A program made the position numbers and the translations under genes. A stretch of 64,000 nt of DNA from contig QCXZ01000137.1 of the NCBI GenBank assembly GCA_025024175.1, forward strand, positions 74,028,680 through 74,092,679. Direction: 5' to 3'. The notes under the pieces are model-generated. The model searched no databases, was not told the origin of the DNA, and saw nothing but the letters and a program-made list of their open reading frames with translations. Numbering within the stretch: position 1 is the stretch's first letter; each line of letters opens with the position of its first letter. Below, piece by piece: positions 48,656 through 59,836 of the stretch. Source of the stretch: Rhyzopertha dominica (Eukaryota > Arthropoda > Insecta > Coleoptera > Bostrichidae).

Positions 48656-50993
48656 GAAGACCTTTTTTAAATCCCCACCCATATTTGGTTTTGATATATG
48701 TATCTTGTTTCTCATCCTTATTTCTTCTTGTATGGCTTGGTGTTAGCAGAATTAACAGGACTAAAACTAGCCCTCCCATCAGGGTCGCAACGAATACGCT
48801 TCTGCTATGACCGGCTAGATAGTTCACCCCTTTACAGGGGGCACAAGTCGTGTTAATTTAGAATTAAAACTTCTAGCTTTTCAGCTTGACTTGATGAAAA
48901 TAAGTCAGATAACTTGACTGGGAAGTAAGTTTCTCTTCACCGTAATCTGAACTCCTATATGGAGCAATCAAAATTACTCAAGACTTTCAAATTTCTTTAA
49001 ACTGGTTTATAACTGCTAATACTGTAGTGTTTGTTTTAAGTGGCAGCCACACTATAGACCTCGCTCGTTAATTTAGACATAAATAACACATGTGATATTG
49101 TATCCTCCCCTCAATATTTTTCATTTCAACTAGCACAATTTTGTGTCCACGTCATAATAAAAGTTTACATTACTTCAGTTTTATTCGGGTATTACAGTCT
49201 TTATTAAAATAACGTAAAATAAACCCTACTTCCGTATTATTAACTTCCTCGATTTCGGGACAACAAATATGTATGCATACATCAAAGTAAGTCGCAGAAT
49301 GTAACCGAAATCAACAAACACGTTTCAAAATATGAAAGTGTTGCTGCCTTCAGTAAAACACATTACATATCTGCAGTACGAGGTAGTTGAAATATTTACT
49401 GCAGGTTGCTGGTGTGTCAGTGTAAATAAAAATAATATAGAACAGAGATGTAAATTTATTTCAGAACAGCAGATTAATGTCGGAACTGCCGCTGTATTCA
49501 GACAAGCTGCATGTTACGTGTGTCCTGTATATAATTTACATTTTTGGATCAGAACGCAAGATGCGTTTTAAATATACGTGAGTTCATAATTAAAAAGAAA
49601 TTCAATTTGAGTTATGATCCATGCAAGTAAGCAGTGTGCTAAGCGGTTTTACTTTGCACGTATTGGTATATACATTTTTTTTCGGAAACGCAAAACGCAA
49701 ATATTATTTAGTACAAAATGTAAAGTAAAGCCTTTTTTAACAATTATATATAATTAAAAACTTAATTTTAATTATACCGAAACAGACGTAACTCGCCTAT
49801 TTTAAATATTATACCCTGTATATAATATTGAAGTTTAATATAGAACTTTATTATATTTCAAACAGCTTAGTTGCCTACGCCTACCTTTAGTAAGCAGCTG
49901 CATTTTTATTATTTCGAGCAAATAACTTTTCTTAGTTGTAAGACGCTCTACTTAATTTAATTTAAATTGTACACAGTTCTGCATATTTTTTTAGACTGAT
50001 CATATGTTACAGTGAAAGTTATCAGTTATCAGTCACTAGTCATTATTAATAATTATACTTATTCAGACGTTATCGAGAACATATTTACTAGCAATTGTCA
50101 ACATTCTCTAGTGTAAATATTATCTAACAAACATATTTGCAAGACTGCATTATAATAACGTTCTTTTTGCACAATGTAAGTATACGATATTTTTTTGTAT
50201 TTGGACAGTAATTGAAACATTTGTCTTCCAATTAAATATACTAAAAAAACACAGATAGGAAAAATCTATTTACCAGCATTTCAACACTGAAAGAAAGGGT
50301 TTGTTCAGTTTACTTAGATTTTAGCATTAACAACAAATTTTATATGTAGATATAGCCTCAACTAAAAATTTTGTAAAGGCAAAAATTTATCTTTGTTAAA
50401 GTAATTTATTATTATTGGTCACAAAAACATTGTTTGTTATTAGTAACCTGTAATTTATTTAGCACATAATATATGTATTAGTTACAATAACTAACTTCTT
50501 GTTGGTTTGTTTTAGCTTCTTATAAGTAAGTATTTAACCCTAACAATGCTGCCGATGAACTCGTACATTTTCTATTACTTAGGTGTGGAGACTTTATATT
50601 AAATATTCATTAAATGTTCTCTTCTAGAATATTTAGAAATAACTTTAGCACCACCCTGTTTAATATTATATAAATATTTACTTAAATAAAATGACTACCT
50701 GCCAATTTTGACAAGATACAAGCATAAACTTTTTTAACATTTTATTAGTGTCCTTATTTATAATATCTGTTTCTAAATCGGTACTATTAACATTGTAAAA
50801 TTATTTCTATAACATTTATCAGTATTCATCAGGCGAAATAATATTACCAATTTTGTGTAGGTACTAGTTTATTTATTAAATACAATAATTAATTATCGTA
50901 AATAATTAACAATTGATGGTGACAGGGATACAAATATTTGCATTAACTTATATCTAAATTTTTCTTCATTGGCTTAATAACAAAAAATCATAT
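48656..50993. other. Intergenic, nothing certain
   Basis: A minus-strand frame at about 48639-48860 has a hydrophobic run (FVATLMGGLVLVLLILL) preceded by C-A-P-C, but an in-frame stop lies just upstream with no acceptor between. The rest is strongly AT-rich. Confidence 0.35.
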
Positions 50994-51966
50994 GTTATTT
51001 TAACAGAGGACGCCGGTGATCCAAATATTTACAGATATTAACTTTAGGGCAACGCTGGACCACACACGTGTAGGCTGAAGAGGAAAAAACTTCTGCAATT
51101 ACATTCGCTTTACAGAAACTTCACCTTGTCCTCCCTGCTCGTTGTCCATAACAACATTACAGTGACAAATTAACAATTTAAATGGACGGTTAGCAGTCTA
51201 AAACACAGAAATGTTTCTAAACATCTTTGTGTTCTAGAAGTACAGTAATTATAGCCTATAAAATAGCAGTACCAATCTAGTCAACGACCTATTTAATTTG
51301 TTTAAGAGATTATCTAAGGACCACTGCAATATTTTGTTTTACCTTGAAAGACAAAATAAATTCACGGGAACAGCAGATACTAATGATTAATATTAGCTTT
51401 ATATTATTATTAGATTATTAAATTAATGAATAACCAGTGATATCATAAAACAAAGAGTGCAAACTGGAGTGCACAAAAACCAGCACACGAAACCTATAAG
51501 AACGTCATGAGAACAAATAATTTTAATGTGTTGGCTCTCAATGGGCGTGGGTCCTCATCTAGATATCTCCATCGGTTAGCCTTGTATGCCACCCCTGTCA
51601 CAACAGAGTGTGGATATCGTGCCTTTGGTAGACAGAGCTAATGATACACCAAGGCGCCAATGAGAGTCCATCGCGACAAACGGACTTCAAGTTTTGATTA
51701 ATTAGTGAATAAGTTAAAATTGGGAAGTAATGAGTGATGCGATCAAAGAAAGGAGGGCGACAGAGTCTAAAGCGGAGCAGTAAAATTTCCGAAGTGATTT
51801 TGTACACCTCTTAACTTGTTTGCGTTTGGTGAATACTGAATCTAATATTGCAGTGGTCTATTAGAACAAAGTTTGTAATATATATGACTTGATTTAATCT
51901 ATAATGATCTTCACAGGTCAACGGAAATTGTTGCCTGGACCATAGATGTCCGCGTTTGGTTCATTT
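50994..51966. repeat. Tandem duplication, copy 1 (973 bp)
   Basis: It begins GTTATTTTAACAGAGGACG and ends TCCGCGTTTGGTTCATTT. Copy 2 follows with no gap. By eye the copies agree at well over 90 percent of positions through long blocks, such as GACGCCGGTGATCCA and CTCAATGGGCGTGGGTCCTC. There is no coding frame of note. Confidence 0.92.
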
Positions 51967-53194
51967 GTTACTTTAACAAAAGACGCCGGTGATCCATATA
52001 TTTACAGATATCAACTTTAGGACAACGCTGGATCACACACGTGTAGGCTGAAGAGGGGAAAGCTTCTGCAATTAGATTCGCTTTACAGAAACTTCACCTT
52101 GTTATCCCTGCTCGTTGTCCATAACAACAATACAGTGACAAATTAAAAATATAAATGGACGGTTAGCAGTCTAAAACACATAAATGTTTCTAAACATCTT
52201 TGTGTTCTAGAAATACAGTAATTATAGCCTATAAAATATAAAATAAAGCAGTACTAATCTAGTCAACGACCTATTTAATTTGTTTAAAAGATTAACTAAG
52301 GACCACTGCAATATTTTGCTTTACCTTTAAAGACAAAACAAAATTCACGGGAATGACAGATACTAGTGAGTAATATTAGCTTTATATTATTATTAAATTA
52401 TTAAAATAATGAATAACCAGTGATATCATAAAATAAAGAGCGCAAACTGAAGTGTACAAAAAACCAGCATACGAAACCTATATGAACGACAAGAGAACAA
52501 ATAATTTTAATGTGTTGGCCCTCAATGGGCGTGGGTCCTCATCTAGATATCTCCATCGGTTAGCCTTGCAGAGCCCCTCTGTCACAACAGAGTGAGTATA
52601 TCGTGCCTTTGGTAGACAGTGCTAGTGATACACCAAGGCGCCAATGAGAGTCCATCGCGACAAAGGGACTTCAAGTTTTGATTAATTAGTGAACAAGATA
52701 AAATTGGGAAGTAATGAGTGATGCGATCAAAGAAAGGAGGGCGACAGAGTCTAAAGCGGAGCAGTAAAATTCCCTAGCCGAGCTGGCTGCAGTTTCCAAA
52801 CCATCCCCTAATTACGAACGGCGGGGAAATATGGGAAGCGGGATATCCCAACAATCATGCCACTGCAGCTAACAAAGCACCCGCAGTATGCAATTGCGCC
52901 AGGTCAACGTGGTCACGATCTGTAGATATCCCGGTTTAACTGGGAAAGGATGGGTGTGTTCGTTAACTTCGGGAATGATCGAACCTCACGGATCCTTCTA
53001 GAGAATCGTACTGCTCGGGACACGAACTGATTTTGTACACCTCTTAACTTGTTTGCGTTTGGTGAATACTGAATCTAATATTGCAGTGGTCTAACAGAAC
53101 AAAGTTTGTAATATCTGACTTGATTTAATTTATATAATCATCTTCATGGATCAATGGAAATGGTTGCCTGGACCATGGAGGTCCGTGTTTGGTT
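51967..53194. repeat. Tandem duplication, copy 2 (about 1228 bp, with an extra segment)
   Basis: It begins GTTACTTTAACAAAAGACG and ends GTCCGTGTTTGGTT. Relative to copy 1 it carries about 245 extra bases at 52772-53024. Small indels also differ between copies, for example an extra TATAAAA near 52235. Confidence 0.92.
52772..53024. other. Extra segment present only in copy 2 of the tandem duplication
   Basis: Copy 1 reads GCAGTAAAATTTCCGAAGTGATTTTG where copy 2 reads GCAGTAAAATTCCC, then about 245 bases of distinctly GC-richer sequence, then ACGAACTGATTTTG. There is no frame or terminal repeats. It is either an insertion into copy 2 or a deletion from copy 1. Confidence 0.8.
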
Positions 53195-55419
53195 GAATTC
53201 AGTTGAGCTAAGTTTAAATAAGAAATTATGGAATAATAAATTAGAATTGACTAGCAAAACAGACTTACGCTTGATGTCTTCTCCCAGATATCAACGAATA
53301 GCTATCCGTCATCAGGCACCCAACCTCCTTCCTCGAAGTTGAAAACGAAAATGACTAATTGTGCGAATTCTAGGTGGTTCGGGTGTTGTATAACTATGCA
53401 GTCCTTCAATGTTGGGGTCAACAAACACTTATGTAACAAAAATGATCGGCGCGCTTGGCGAACAGATTTATTTTTGTCGATGCATGTATTTCTTTTACAA
53501 GGTGTGTTAAAAATGTACAGGACCATAAGGGGTCACAATGCTTCAATCTAAATTTAAAATTGTTGGGCTGATATGAAAATAACTAAATGTCAATGGGATT
53601 TAGAGCCAATACTGCCGACAATTCTAATTATTAAAAGCTCTACATATTCGGAATAAAAGCAGTAGATGTGAATAAGTGTGATTTGGAGGTCTTCTGTAGT
53701 TCACAACAAGCCGAAGACCAATACGTTAAACAATCAAAACGACATTAAGGTCTTACATTGCGAAAGAAAAGTGATAAACTAACCCTTTGGAAACATTTAG
53801 AAATTAAAGAGCACCATATCAGACGTGGACTGTACATCTGATCTCAGTATAATTTTGATGCTCTTTCAAAATGACCGTAATGGTCGAAGCGATTGTCAGA
53901 GATGTTGAAACAAAGCACATACAAACAATCGATTCAGCATTTTACACTGAACGTTTTCTAATCCCTTTAACAGCTTCAGAAATGAGAAACGTCATAACGA
54001 AGTCAAAACAAAATGTATCTACATATAAAAATGAAGAACGTAGTTACTAGTGAAACGTTTATATTATAACAAGTATTATATATTTCCTGAAGTAGTACGA
54101 TTGGGAAGCCAATATTTTCCTTTCTGCGCAACATATTTTTTATATCTGTGAGCATATATATGTGATTTTTACACTAACACGTTTCATCGAGCATTTATTA
54201 GTGAAGTTACTTGATTAACTAATAAATTTTATCTAAAGACTACGTTCATTTGCGGAGTGACCTTATACACCCCATTTCATTTCATTCAAGGCAAACTTTT
54301 ACCGCTCAATCATTAGCTATCCTATTTAGAAGTCATTCACAGCAATAAAGTCCTGAAATTGCGAGAAATACCCCACACATATAAATTCGAAAGCATGTTA
54401 CTCTTTTGAAATGTCTTATGTACCTATGATGGCATAAATTGCAAAACTAGAATTACTATGGTGCTTACTTGAATGTGTGTGCAGACCTACATGTATAATG
54501 CTTACATTTCAGCTGAGCTAATAATCGTACGGCGTTTCAGCAAGTCTTCATTTTCGGATGAAACCCACACAATTCGTAGGTATATGTGCGGGATGTACTA
54601 TTTAATTAAAACTGTTGCGCGATGATCATTTCGTTAACGTTATTTGCGAGCTGGTGATGTTACCCCAATTAGAAGGAACACACTACGAACTTTCTGAAAT
54701 ATTCATATTAATTGCAAGAGCTGGCCAGTAATCCCCGTACATTTTGAACGAGTTGATACAATAAACTCATTTCCCAGTTCGTGTTTCATGCGGTCACCTC
54801 AGTAAGAGCACATCTGGGATAAGGTCAGGAATAGTGGAAAGCGTCCATTAGTGCGAAGAACCGCCAACGATGAAATTTTGCTTATGAGCTTTTCGAAACC
54901 ACATTTGGTTCAGTAACGTTTGAGGACCACGCTTTGCTCTCCCGTGGAAGCTTTTTCAGATAATTAATCATATTAGATCCGAAATTACCGAACATGTTCG
55001 TTGAATAAAGAGCCCCGGTTTGTTCGGTTCTGAATGTGAATTTTGAATGTTCCTCTTACGTGTTTTTTTATATAGGTACTCTTTCTGCCATAGGTTCGCT
55101 TTTGTATATTTAAATCTACTATTAAATCGGGTACAAAAAACTGGTAATCATCCAAAAGCATCACATTCTAAGCTACCGTTTCTGAGATATTACCAGANCG
55201 TTATTGGCCTTGGCAGAAAAATGTATGCATTTTATCAAAATCTTGTAGCTTGCGATTATGAATTTGTCCTGCATTGCATACAAAAATATGATTGCTTCAT
55301 TGATTAAATTTAGAATGCTGGAATTTATCGGAGATTTACACGTACCTGCATAGTTAGTTAGGTTAGTACTAAGGTATATTTGTGAGTTACAGACAGACTA
55401 CTCTATTTATACAAATCAA
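53195..55419. other. Intergenic, nothing recognised
   Basis: Short overlapping ORFs on both strands near 53300-53550 are probably chance. No splice-linked exon or known domain was found. Confidence 0.4.
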
Positions 55420-55600
55420 GCATACACTTTCAACAGCGCAAACAAATGAAATCGGAGGTAATCGGATTTGAACTATGGGAAGGATGGACTATAACTTCCC
55501 GATTATGTTTCTGAAGCAGGTCTTCGTTTGATTTGACGTGTGCGGTCTTGCATTGTCATGCAACACCCTGATTCCTTTCGTCAAGTTAGTGTTATGCCGA
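55420..55600 (-). pseudogene. Mariner transposase relic, C-terminal catalytic part
   Basis: The minus strand reads KGIRVLHDNARPHTSNQT (the H-D-N-A-R-P-H block near the mariner catalytic Asp), then FRNIIG, and in a shifted frame VIVHPSHSSNPITSDF for the V-x-x-H-P-P-Y-S-P-D-L-A-P-S-D-F block. This is a clear mariner fragment in two frames, lacking the N-terminal half. Confidence 0.75.
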
Positions 55601-55847
55601 CAGATGGCATTGCCATCTATGCCATGCTGTCTGCACTAGACCTAAGCTGCACTGATCAGCTATAATGATATCTGCAGTGTACATTAACAAGTACTTATAA
55701 AAAGTGTAAGGTATATAGGTAAACAAAAATTCAAGTAATTAAAATAATACATAACGTAGCAGAAAGCAGAGAGTAGTGGCGGATTTTTGCAATGTACAAT
55801 TAGCAACACTGGCGACGGATTCGGATTCGACTTACATTACTCATCCT

Positions 55848-56814
55848 TAAAGTGACCATACGTCCCTCATTTGGAGGGACAGTCCCCCATTTTAAACAAT
55901 CGTCCTTCATCAATTAATGTCCCTCGAATGTCCCTCTTTTTGCCTCTTTTGTAAACATAAAATATCTTCTGTTTTGAGAAAAATAAAAACAATGCCATTG
56001 ATATTAGGTAATAAGTGGTCGGCACAATTCCTAGGAGTTGATAATTTCAAGTAGCTAATGCTAACAAACCAAATAAGTTGGTCTGTGATACAGATAACTC
56101 TGGAATATATAAATGAGCATTGTCCAGACCACGGTATCAACGAGAATTAAATTTTTGACGTTGCTTTTAGTTGCTCGGAAAAAGTTGAGGAGTGGAACAC
56201 AGCAAAAACGTCTGTAGAAGATAGGTGGGTGTAAATGTTCAAAAATTTTCGGGACAATGACATTGCCTATGTTAACATTTCTAAAATAGTACAATTTAGA
56301 TTGTGTCTGCCCGAAACCAATGCGGCAATCGAAAGGAAAAAACGCTGTTGTCAAATGAAACATTAAAAGCTATCATTTTTGTTAAATGCAATTTTTCAGT
56401 AACATATGATGTATTTCTAGAACTTATTTCAAAGAATAATGAACTTTTAAACCAAGTTCATTCTGCTGGGAAATATGTTTAAAAGTGTCAAATACGCCTA
56501 TTTTTATTGTATTTATTTTTAGTAACCAAAGTCTTATTTAATTCGTAACTCTTGATCTTTATATACTTGTTTTATTTATTATTTATTGTTTATTTATATT
56601 AGAAGTATACCTACTGTTATGTTTTGTATTTAGTTTATTTTTTGCAATTTATTTGTTTCAGAAGTAAATTGTTTCATTTTCAATTAAATTTTAGTAGGAA
56701 TCAGTAAAAATATAATCATTTTGATTGTGCTTTTTGCTGCTACGTGTATACCCGATAATACGTATTTCCATGTGCTGTGTCCCTCTTTGGAAGGATTACA
56801 ATCTGGTCACTTTA
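55848..56814 (+). mobile_element. hAT transposon remnant, 967 bp, with terminal repeats and 8-bp target duplication
   Basis: Both ends read TAAAGTGACCA inwards (55848-55858, and the reverse complement of 56804-56814). The flanks are CTCATCCT on the left (55840-55847) and CGCATCCT on the right (56815-56822), an 8-bp target duplication with one mismatch. The terminus fits the hAT Y-A-R-N-G consensus. Just inside the left end are hairpin-forming repeats of GTCCCTC. Inside, on the plus strand, a hAT dimerisation-region remnant remains: ETNAAIERKKR (near 56318) and an open stretch with LSNETLKAIIFVK and ISKNNELLNQVHSAGKY ending at a stop near 56480. The catalytic part is deleted, so it cannot move itself. 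Confidence 0.82.
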
Positions 56815-57730
56815 CGCATCCTTATGTACTGAACCTACCACATATTGACCATGAAAACTTATTCAATTTCCGTAAGGTCAATTATGTTAGTATGTACGAC
56901 GATGCTATCATGGATTGGTCTGTTAGCCTTGAATGTAATAATGTTGGTAGTTGTTCTGCGGGTTCACTCCCTCTGTGATTAATTGCATTAAGACTAAACA
57001 TAGGTTTTGGAATTTTATATATAGTTATACGTAAGCGTATTAATTTAGGAACACGACATGAGCAGAAAGACTTCGTATTAATATTTGCACAGAATGCAGT
57101 TACATTAATCTCAAAAAACTGTGTGGTTCTCTTCCACAAGCGGGTAGAGAACTATGATCAACTCTCAATTGAGAGAATTGAGCATGCACTTGCAGAATAT
57201 TTAAGTCAGACTAACGTCGAAAAGTTCCAACTGTGACAGTGGTCGTGCTATTCATATAATTCTGCTTCAGTGCTGTACCAGTTCTCTGTTTCTGAAAGTA
57301 ATGCCTACAGTGCTGCCAAAAAGCTCAAGGTTACTTTTACAGCTGGTCCTATTAACGTATTAGCTTTCCTCGTGAAAAACTGTATAACGTGCCTCTGCAA
57401 GCCTTTGTGTCGTGTGCACAATCTCATTATATTCGTAGCTCTGATTTTCCATTCACGCGAAAGTTTGCTAAAGTTACTTCTGTTTATGTCTTCCCGACAT
57501 TCAGGTAAATAACCTGTATTTACAAAAGGTAAATCGACTTCAACTAACATATATGAGTACCTTCAGTTTCTCTAATGGTTTGAACAATATGATGCAGACA
57601 GACGTAATGTACTCTAATCTTGCAAACATAACAATTGTCCTACTTTGGAATATGCATTACTCACTGTTATGTGGACGTACGCAATACGTTCAACACCACG
57701 GTGTAAGGTAACCCTTTTGGGACACACCCA
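56815..57730. other. Intergenic, nothing recognised
   Basis: Overlapping short ORFs on both strands have no domain that I recognise. Confidence 0.4.
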
Positions 57731-58075
57731 GAGGCGTTACTCAAGGTTCTATCCTAGGGCCTATATTGTTTAATATATTTCAATGATGCACTGTAATAAC
57801 TCTGTTAATGCTTATGCAGATGATCTGTATTACTTCCTTCTCCTGTAAATAAACTCAATCTAAACATCACTAAGTGTCAATTGTTCAGGGTTTCCAGAAA
57901 ACGTAGTGTTGTTCAATACAATTACACCATCAATGGTGTTCTGATCGTTACGGCAAATCAAGTTAGGGTCCTAGGTGTAATTGTTGATTTGTACCCGCGT
58001 TTCTGCGCAGCCAGTTTGTTAAACTTCATTGTGCGAAATATGTTCCTTGGAACCGTTATATTTGTTGTATAGCGC
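57731..58075 (+). pseudogene. LINE reverse transcriptase fragment (palm and thumb)
   Basis: The plus strand reads RGVTQGSILGPILFNI (near 57731), NAYADDLYYF (near 57805), then a C-x-x-F-R-V-S-R block and VRVLGVIVDLYPRF (near 57965). This is the G-x-P-Q-G-S, Y-A-D-D and L-G-V-x-x-D order of a Jockey-like element. Frames shift at least twice. The piece differs in sequence from, and lies next to, the larger LINE at 58106-59840, so it is probably a separate insertion. Confidence 0.65.
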
Positions 58076-58105
58076 ATATGTTAGGTCTTTACTTGGTTAA
58101 AACTA

Positions 58106-59816
58106 GTGCAATCATTTAATATATATTTTATGAAACGTTTGGAGGATATCATAGTAGGTATTCCAACTGCTACAGATTGCTTTGAAGTAAAAGTAATTTA
58201 TGGAGTAAAGTTTGCAAATTTTAGGCTATTAGAAATACAAGAATTGCATAAAATAATATTAAAAATGCCTAATAAATCTAGTCCAGATGAAATCAGTATT
58301 TCAATGTACAAGGAGAACTTTGGGGAGTTTGCACCATATCTGATTAATTTGATTAATGCTTCTTTGGAGACGGGAATTGTACCTGACGTTCTAAAAATCT
58401 CAGAAATTATACCTATTAGGAAAATAAGTAACACAGACAAATGTAATGAGTTTAGACCAGTGAATATGTTATCAGCATTAGATAAAATACTAGAGAGAAC
58501 AGTATACATTCAATTAATAAAAATTTTAAGTGAGAATAGCGTAATGTCGGAATTTCAGTCTGGTTTCAGGGAAAGTCACAGTTGTGAAGCTGCTGTTCAG
58601 TTTGTGCTGAATGAATGGAGGGTGGAGCGTTGTATGGGTAAGATAGTGGCGGTGGTGTTTCTTGACCTGAAGCGAGCATTTGAGACGGTTGATAGGATGT
58701 TGCTTATAAAAAAATTAAGGTCATACGGCATAGAAGGAATGGCTCTTGCTTGGGTTGAGAATTATTTGGTTAGTAAGCAACAAAGGGTAAGATGTGAAGA
58801 TATAAGAATATAATGATTTAGGGCAGGCAATTAGAAAGTGTAACTATCATCTATTTGCGGATGATACTGTGTTGTATGTTAGCGGAGAAAATATAGAGCA
58901 GGTAACAGATGATATTAACAGAGATTTGAGACAGGTCAGTAAATGGTTAGTATTCAATAAATTAAAGCTTAATGTAAGAAGAACGAAAGCGATGTTGTTT
59001 GGAAATAAGAATGTCTGTGATAAATACCTTGAGCTGAATCGTAAGTTTTTAATTGAAGATGGGGAAATTCAGGTTGTGAGTGAGATAAATAATTATTGAC
59101 AACAAGTTAAAATTCACGAAACATGTTGAGTATGTATGTAACAAAATAGAAAAAAAATTGGTGTGTTAAGAAGAGTGGATAATAATTTAACAAAGAAAAC
59201 AAAAACCACAATTTATAATACAATTGTTAGGCCTCATTTCAGGTTTGCAAGCTGGGTTCTGTACTTAGCATCTAGAGGGGAAGTTGAAAGGTTACAGGTT
59301 CTTCTGAACAGGGCAATGAGAGTGGTACTGAGTTGTGATAGATATACCAGGGTAAATTACATGTTAAAAACATTAGGCTGGCTTAGTGTTAGAGATTATT
59401 TTGAATTTCAAACGATGGTCTGCATTCATAAAATCGAACTAGGATTAATGCCAAAATATTTAAATAACTTCATAATTAATTTTACAGACAACCATTAGTA
59501 CGATACTAGGGGTAAGAATAATTTTGCGCTGAGTATTGTTAAAAATGAAATAGGTAGAAATTCAGTATTTCACAAAGGGGTATTGAATTATAATAATATA
59601 TGTGCCGCAATTAAGAACCTAAGCCTTACTGGTTTTAAAAAACAGTTGAAGGAACAACACTTGAATATGTATTATTGTGTTTAGAATTTAGTGTTCAATT
59701 AATTATGTATATACGTGAACAGTTAGCATATTGAAAAGTTTGTATTATTAGTTACAACTTGTAAGTGTAAAATTTTTGTTATTTGGGTAAATAGCAGAGT
59801 GCTAAATAAAGGGTGT
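58106..59816 (+). pseudogene. LINE (Jockey-like) relic with its 3' end
   Basis: An open 235-codon frame carries MPNKSSPDEIS, EFRPVNMLSALDKILERTVY, FQSGFRESHSCEAAV and VVFLDLKRAFETVDR (first catalytic Asp, near 58670) to LRSYGIEG. The G-x-x-Q-G-S part of the palm is deleted at about 58810. The frame resumes at HLFADDTVLYVSG (near 58855), then WLVFNKLKLN, a stop at 59097, and a thumb/C-terminal part (from 59163) with IVRPHFRFASWVLY and LNRAMRVVL. The frame tail ends near 59683. An AATAAA near 59803 and a TTA repeat mark the element's 3' end. It is one of the best-preserved elements in the window but is clearly defective. Confidence 0.85.
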
Positions 59817-59836
59817 ATTATTATTATTATTATTAT
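59817..59836 (+). repeat. (TTA)n tail at LINE 3' end
   Basis: About seven TTA units directly follow the LINE polyadenylation signal. Such simple-repeat tails are typical of some non-LTR elements. Confidence 0.85.

Noticed and set aside
48639..48860. Membrane-anchor-like frame (C-A-P-C and a 17-residue hydrophobic run)
   Set aside because: In-frame stops lie just upstream with no acceptor between them and the frame, and it runs into a LINE fragment.
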